NCBI RefSeq assembly: GCF_003473485.1
Contig: NC_053049.1
Location: 26,867,292-26,931,291, forward strand
Length of the DNA: 64,000 nucleotides
Direction of reading: 5' to 3'
Origin: Medicago truncatula
Taxonomy: Eukaryota > Streptophyta > Magnoliopsida > Fabales > Fabaceae
The stretch's first letter is position 1, and every line of letters starts with the position of its first letter. Positions 57,805 through 64,000 of the stretch are shown piece after piece. The notes under the pieces were generated by a model, which ran no database searches, was not told where the DNA came from, and saw only the letters and a program-made list of their open reading frames with translations. Both the position numbers and the translations under genes were made by a program.

Positions 57805-58363
57805 TAGGCATGACAACAAAACCCACACCCACGGTTATCCGCTCGAATCAAATCCAATTTGACGGGTTTTTCCCGTTTTGACTGAATTTGGGTATGGCTA
57901 TGAGTTTTCCCCGATTTTAAAACACGGGTATGTGACGGGTAACGGGTATATAGGTACCCACCCCGAGCCCATACCTAAACCCGTCCCAAATGTAAAAAAT
58001 TACTTTATGTTGATATGTCATGTTAATTTGTTTGATAATTGTCATGTTAATAAAACTACCATTGATATTTAAAGGATCAACTAAATCATTCCGTCTAACA
58101 AATGTTAAAGTGAGTGTATTGTTGAATGATGTATTACAACGTTGGTCTTGGAGATGCAAAATAACTTCTATTTTTTATTAAAAAAATTATTCAATGCGGG
58201 GACGAGGATGAGGCGGTGATACCCAAACCCATCGAGGACGGGGATGAGATTCAATTTCTCATCCCCGTTGGGTATGGGTAGGGTAACGGGTAAGTATATG
58301 AGAATCGGGTATGGGGATGAGGAAGATAAAACCCGCCCCCACCCTGCCCCATTGCCATGCCTA
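57805..58363. mobile_element. hAT-type non-autonomous element, 8-bp TSD
   Basis: TIRs TAGGCATGACAA and TTGCCATGCCTA. CTCCCGAT is duplicated exactly at 57797-57804 and 58364-58371. The interior is rich in 'gggtatgggta/acccgt' repeats, as is usual for this plant hAT group. ORFs across it (Gly/Pro-rich) are artefacts. Confidence 0.85.
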
Positions 58364-58646
58364 CTCCCGATAGATCATTTGATTGTGAGTTTCCCTCATT
58401 AGTGTCAAGAAAATCAATTTGAGATCCGACACCGTGAAGAAAATCGGTTTGAGATCCGACACCGAGAGAAAAATTATTTGGGATTGCACTTGACATAGAT
58501 GGGTAGATTTTTTGCTCATATGTAATTTTTGTTTATTGAAGATATGTACCTTTTTTAGCAACATACTAAATGTACTTTTTTTTCATTGGATTTTCGAAAT
58601 AATTCTAATTAAGTCTTTGTCTTTCTTTTACATCGTTGAATTAAAG

Positions 58647-61600
58647 GAGAAATTCCAAAAGGGATCTTTGGAGATCTTACAGAGCTTAGAACAATGGTCC
58701 TTGAATATAATCAATCAGCTTTCAGGAAACATGTCATCAATATTAAAATTCAACAACTCATTGTTGCAAGATTTATTTCTTAGCTATAATAATTTTTCCG
58801 GCAATCTTCCATCAAATATTTGTCATGGTCTTCCAAATATTAGAGTTTTTGATCTTTATAATAATGATCTTTCCGGTGATATGCCGACTGTTTGGCATCA
58901 ATGTGAAGAGATGGAACAATTACATCTATCGTACAATGATTTCAACAAAGGACCAATGCCAGCAGGCATCCGAAACATGACCAAACTTCAACAACTTTAT
59001 CTTTCTAGAAACAATATGGAGGGTAACATAGTTTCCTTAACAACATTGTTTGTTTATGTCTTGTTTCTCTATAGTATGTATATTCAATGATGAAAGTGTG
59101 GATTTGTAAAAAACCTAGATTTGAGATTTAATTTAAAATTTTCTGCAACCCTTTTGCCTCTAAACATATCACACAATCATAAATAATTATTAGTAACGGA
59201 GGATGTTTACTATTTTTAGCAAATTTCCACAAAACTTTATATTTCTTTGCAATTTTTTATGACTAAAATATTCAATTTTAATTAAAAATCGTAATATTCC
59301 AAATGTATTATAATAGATTCCACACACTGCTCTAACGAAGCACAAAAAGAGCGGTTGAGGCAGTATAATTATATGTGGTAAATAAAGCAAAGTGGACAAC
59401 TGATAAATTAACTAATAGCGGATAACAAATAAATTAACTGATAGTTTGTAGAGGATAAAGTTAGTGGCCTAGATTGCTTATAAGTCATCAATTAGTTTAT
59501 AATATGAAATGAACATGACTTATATAGTGTTAAATAGTCTTACATCAGACAAAATATGGCCTGAACAAACCAATTTTGTGAGATTGTGTTATACCGAACT
59601 ATGATTTCCAGGACAAACCAAACTAAAAATCTATAAAAATTGATGTCTTGTCTTCAAATTTTCTGACTTGTATTATTAATTCAATATTAATTTTATCCGC
59701 ATGCAAGTAAAATTGCATCGCTTAACAACATGACTTCTTTGAGGGTGGTCAAATTTAACTATAACAATTTGAATGGCAATTTACCAAATGATATTTTCAA
59801 TCAGCTTCCTCAACTTGAAAATTTTACTATAAATAACAATCAAATTGAAGGAAACATTCCACAATCAATTAGTAACTGCACATCCTTAATAAGCTTTGTT
59901 TTAGCATCAAACTTTTTTACAGGTATGTTTCATATTTACTTTATCTACTATTTAAAAATTTCCTTGTCTCGTCATTTGTTGCAAAGCCTTAAAGTATTCA
60001 TCTTTCTTTATGAAGCTGTATATTTAGTTGCTCATTCGTAGAATAATATCATTTTGCTAGTTTCAACACTAGAAAGATAAGCTTTTTATTTGTTGTTAGT
60101 TTCATGTTACTATAGTGACAATATTAACTTTGAATATTTCTTATAATTTCTTAATTTTTTTTGTATATGTTACTAGTTTCAACACTTTGAATATTTGTTG
60201 TTAATTTCGGATGTTTCTTATAATTTCTTAAATTTCTTGTAAATGTAGTTTTTTAAGAGAAAAATATTTAAAAAAGAAAAAAGATGGTAGGGTAGTATGT
60301 TTATACCGTGTTGTTTCTTATCCATTTTAAGGTACGATGCCTGAGGAGATTGGCTATCTTGATAAACTTGAGCAGCTACTATTGGCAAACAATAGCTTTA
60401 CTGGATCTATACCTTCCAAAATCTTCAACATGTCATCACTGATAGGCTTGTATCTTGAACAAAATCACCTCTCCGGGATAATTCCATCAAATACGGGATA
60501 TAACCTTCCTAGCTTGCAGTATCTACAATTGGATCATAACAATTTTGTTGGAAATATTCCAAATAGTATATTCAACTCTTCTAATCTTATTGTATTTCAA
60601 TTGAGTGACAATGCATTCAGTGGAACTCTACCCAATATTGCTTTTGGAGATTTAAGGCTCCTCAAATCATTTTACACATATGGCAACAATTTGACAATAG
60701 AAGATTCTCATCAATTCTTTACTTCCTTGACGAATTGTAGATATTTGAAATATCTTGACTTATCAGGGAATCATGTACTACCCAATCTTCCAAAGTCAAT
60801 TGGAAACATAACTTCAGAATACATCAGGGCAAAATCATGTGGAATTGGTGGTTATATTCCCCTAGAAGTTGGAAACATGACCAACTTGCTATATTTTAAT
60901 CTGTATGGCTGTTGTGAATTCGATGAAAAATCACACCAATAACAACTTGATGTGTGGAGCAAGGGATAATTAAGCAACCAAAAACAAAGTGTATGAAAGT
61001 TATAAATACAAGCCAAAAGGTAGAAAACAACGGCGAGAAGAACACAGAAATTTGTTGACTCAATTCGGTCCAATCTGACCTAGTATGGGGGAGAGAGCAG
61101 CCCTCCAATCCACTATATGATGAGTTTCGTTACAAAGAGAAATCAATCGGTTACAAGAATAAGTCTCCCGCCTAATTCTACCCAAAGTCCCAATCTCTTT
61201 CCGTAACCAAGAGACTCCAATCCTAATAGTGTTTCCAAAGGTGAATCAACCCACAAACCCTAGTGTTTGCTCCCAAGAGACAAACTCTATACAAACCCTA
61301 GTTTTGTTGTTGCCTTTCTAAACCCTTGTTTCAGCCCCCTCTATCTCTCTCTCAAAGTTTAGCCTGATACAAGGTCTATATTTATAGTAAAAGTATAACT
61401 CATAAATTTGGAACAAATACAACACTGAAGATACGTTTTTTTTTCTCCTTCAGTGAAAGAATATTTGCATAAAAAATATAATATTCCCTTTCAAAATATA
61501 TTTGCATCAAATCGTTCTTCATACGATACAAAAATATATTTATTGTCCATAAATATATTTTCAGCACAAAATATATTTGAAACAAATCTTTTATATTTTT

Positions 61601-63576
61601 AGCAACAATATTCTCCATCCATCAAATTTTGAGTCATACTACAACAATGGAAATAATATAAATGGACCACTACCTCGTTCAGTCAAAGGGCTAGAGAAGC
61701 TTCAAGTATTGTCTCTTGCTTACAATGCACTCAAAGGATCATTCATTGATGAGCTCTGTCTAATTAAGAGTTTAGGTGAGTTGTATCTAGAAAATAATAA
61801 GCTTTCTGGTGTTTTACCAACATGTTCGGGAAATATGACTTCTCTTAGAAAATTGAACGTAGGATCTAACAATTTGAACTCTAAGATACCTTCATCTCTT
61901 TGGGGTCTCACTGATATATTAATGTTAGATTTGTCCTCCAATGCTTTTATTGGTGATTTTCCACCCGATATTGGGAATTTGAGAGAACTTGTAATATTAG
62001 ATCTATCAAGAAATCAAATTTCAAGCAACATTCCTACAACCATCAGTTCCTTACAAAATTTGCAGAATCTCTCCTTGGCTCATAATAAATTGAATGGGCC
62101 AATTCCCACATCACTTGGTAAAATGATAAGCTTAATCTCCTTGGACTTGTCCCAAAATATGCTAACAGGTGCTGTTCCCAAATCCTTAGAATCACTTGTG
62201 TATCTTCAAAACATCAACTTCTCATATAATAGATTACAAGGAGAGATTCCTGATGGTGGACCTTTCAAGAACTGCACAGCTATATCTTTTATGCATAGTG
62301 GACCACTTTGTGGAAATCTTCGCCTACAAGTACCACCTTGTGGCAAAAACAGAATGTCAATGGCGAAGAAGATATAACTCAAATGCATACTTCCCATATA
62401 GTTGTGTCAACCTTTCTGGTTGTTGCATGCATCATATGTTTTAGACTTAAAAGGAAAAGAATTAAAATTACTCTTGAAAGGGGTTTATCAGCTTTAGGAG
62501 CTCTAAGAAGAATATCATATTATGAACTTTTGCAAGCAACAAATGGATTCAATGAGAGAAAATTACTTGGAAGGGGGAGCTTTGGCTCTGTGTATCAAGG
62601 GGAGCTTCCTGATGGTGAGATTATTGCAGTCAAAGTATTTGATTTGCAATCAGAGGCAAAATCAAAGAGCTTTGATGCAGAATGCAATGCAATGAGAAAT
62701 CTACGACATCGAAATCTGGTAAAGATTATCAGTAGTTGCTCAAATCTTGATTTCAAATCATTGGTGATGGAGTTCATGTCAAATGGAAGTGTAGACAGTT
62801 GGTTATATTCAAATAACTATTGTCTAAGTTTCTTGCAAAGGTTAAATATAATGATAGATGCTGCATCTTCAATACCAGTGGTTCATTGTGATCTAAAGCC
62901 TTCCAATGTCTTGTTGGATGAAAATATGGTTGCACATGTTAGCGATTTTGGTATTGCAAAGCTCATGGATGAAGGACAATCTGAAACTCATACACAAACT
63001 TTGGCTACTATTGGATACCTTGCACCAAGTCATTTCTTCTCTTTAACTTCCTGACATTTTTATTTTTTTATTTTTTATGTTTTGAGTCCTAACAAATCTA
63101 TTTGATTTTTCCAACAAATTAAGAAAGAAACGAGTTGATAATTATTAACTAGCTTCAAACAACTTAGTCATTTTTATTATGTTTAAGAATATTTGATAAA
63201 TAGTAATAAATATTAACATGCAGAGTATGGATCTAAAGGAATTGTTTCTGTCAAAGGAGATGTGTACAGCTATGGGATTATGCTAATGGAAATCTTCACA
63301 AGAAAAAGGCCAACAGATGATATGTTTGTTGCAGAACTAAGCTTGAAGACATGGATCAGTGGATCATTGCCTAATTCAATTATGGAGGTCATGGATTCAA
63401 ATTTAGTCCAAATAACTGGGGACCAAATTGATGATATATCGACTCACATGTCATCTATTTTTAGTTTAGCCCTGAGTTGTTGTGAAGATTCACCTGAAGC
63501 AAGAATCAATACGGCAGATGTTATTGCGTCGCTAATCAAAATCAAGGCTTTGGTTCTTGGCGCAAACAGGGTCTAG
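58647..63576 (+). pseudogene. LRR receptor kinase (EFR/FLS2/Xa21-like) pseudogene
   Basis: Relic of a pattern-recognition-type receptor kinase. LRR blocks are at 58647-59030 (EIPKGIFGDLTELRTMVLEY, frameshift, then LFLSYNNFSGNLPSNICHGL), 59709-59920 (LPNDIFNQLPQLENFTINNN), 60332-60909 and 61652-62340 (LDLSSNAFIGDFPPDIGNL). Then come a transmembrane segment (about 62390-62445), kinase motifs (LGRGSFGSVYQGELPDG, AVKVF, HCDLKPSNVLLDENM, SDFGIAKLMDEGQ) and a last exon (63223-63576, KGDVYSYGIMLMEIFTRKRP). Defects: no 5' end or signal peptide, a frameshift near 58710, a solo LTR in the LRRs, a TAA at 62375 plus a 2-nt frameshift near 62398, and a short deletion before the catalytic loop. Kinase residues themselves (Lys, HCD, DFG) are still legible. 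Confidence 0.9.
60910..61646 (-). mobile_element. Solo LTR inserted in the receptor kinase pseudogene
   Basis: 737 bp with inverted ends TGTTGT...ACAACA. It is flanked by ATGGC (60905-60909) and ATGGA (61647-61651), a 5-bp TSD with one change. Removing it restores the LRR frame (FNLYG then NNINGPLP). A TATA box (ctataaatatag) reads on the minus strand near 61380. Recombination between LTRs probably removed the internal part. Confidence 0.85.
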
Positions 63577-64000
63577 TTATTTTCCTTTTGTATAAGTGGA
63601 GTTTTCAATATTGTTTTTGAATTGATGGCTTGCTCTTTTGTTTGTCCTTTCAATTTTCTTTGTTGTTGTATGAGATTGGAGTACATTTTTTCTTTTTATT
63701 CCTCTAGCTTTTAAGAGAATCGACCGCTGAATAAAAGATCATCCCACAAGCATGTAAAATGGGGTTTGAGGGTCAGGTTTGAAACCCATTTATGCAGTAT
63801 CCCATCTCAATTTATTTTCTCTCTAATTGTAATTTGATTTCAGAATCTTTGTTTCCAATTGTTTTAGATTAGTGAGGCTCTTGACTCTTTGTGTGAGAGT
63901 GGTGACAAAAGTTTTTTTTTTTTTTTTTTGCATGAGACAAGGGTCTTTTAGGTAATATCAGTTGGTTACTACTACTTAATAGGTTGCTGCATAAAAAACA
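63577..64000. other. Right end of the window
   Basis: 3' flank of the kinase pseudogene with a poly-T run at 63911-63929. No gene visible. Confidence 0.4.

Noticed and set aside
58251-58564. Gly/Pro/Tyr-rich ORFs
   Set aside because: Translations of the 'gggtatgggta' subterminal repeats of the hAT element and its flank.

Overview
The window is nuclear plant DNA, AT-rich and intron-rich, most likely from a legume. Gene and repeat style resemble Medicago truncatula, but the species is inferred from memory and not proven. Six protein genes look intact after splicing by eye: an F-box/FBD gene (26-2365, -), a one-exon SKP1-like gene (5022-5498, +), an LRR receptor-like pseudokinase (12781-16948, +), a RAD6-type ubiquitin-conjugating enzyme (23498-28857, -), a plastid-type WHIRLY gene (43079-46741, -) and a zinc-finger gene with DnaJ-like and CCHC fingers (51890-56291, +). 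The last one carries a complete tRNA-Ala(AGC) gene in its second intron. Three of the six belong to the ubiquitin system.

The rest is mostly transposon strata. Elements with visible target-site duplications are: a Mutator-like element with 9-bp TSDs nested inside a Stowaway-like MITE (9853-10834), a second Mutator-like element carrying a GRF zinc-finger ORF (46817-48199) that ends 75 bp from the WHIRLY start codon, two hAT-type elements with 8-bp TSDs (41869-42612 and 57805-58363), two tRNA-derived SINEs and a LINE/SINE tail in one UBC intron, and a solo LTR that splits an LRR receptor kinase pseudogene (58647-63576). There are also Ty3 and Ty1 retrotransposon fragments, a Helitron-like insertion in a MURA-like transposase remnant, and a broken B3-domain gene.

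The most unusual part is a pair of loci about 29 kb apart, each combining a small ORF of one shared family with tandem RNA-like hairpins just 3' of it. At locus 1 (18405-23190) three minus-strand TATA boxes precede, respectively, the frameshifted ORF, a run of three 91-101 nt hairpins, and a fourth hairpin. The locus lies between inverted repeats that look like transposon ends. At locus 2 (48340-50010) a TATA box, a 5'UTR intron and an intact 115-aa ORF are followed by two long tandem foldbacks of about 331 and 241 nt. One arm contains a 21-mer that I recall, without being able to check, as the Medicago miR2592 family. The arrangement suggests mobile, TE-derived MIRNA genes with a companion ORF; expression and function are unproven.

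The layout from left to right is: F-box and SKP1-like genes (0-5.5 kb), retrotransposon and MITE debris (6-12 kb), receptor pseudokinase (12.8-17 kb), hairpin locus 1 plus a Copia insertion (18.4-23.2 kb), UBC gene (23.5-28.9 kb, 5'UTR intron to about 29.6 kb), gene-poor DNA with B3 and transposase relics (30-42.6 kb), WHIRLY gene with an upstream MULE (43-48.2 kb), hairpin locus 2 (48.3-50.6 kb), zinc-finger gene (51.9-56.3 kb), and the receptor-kinase pseudogene (58.6-63.6 kb).
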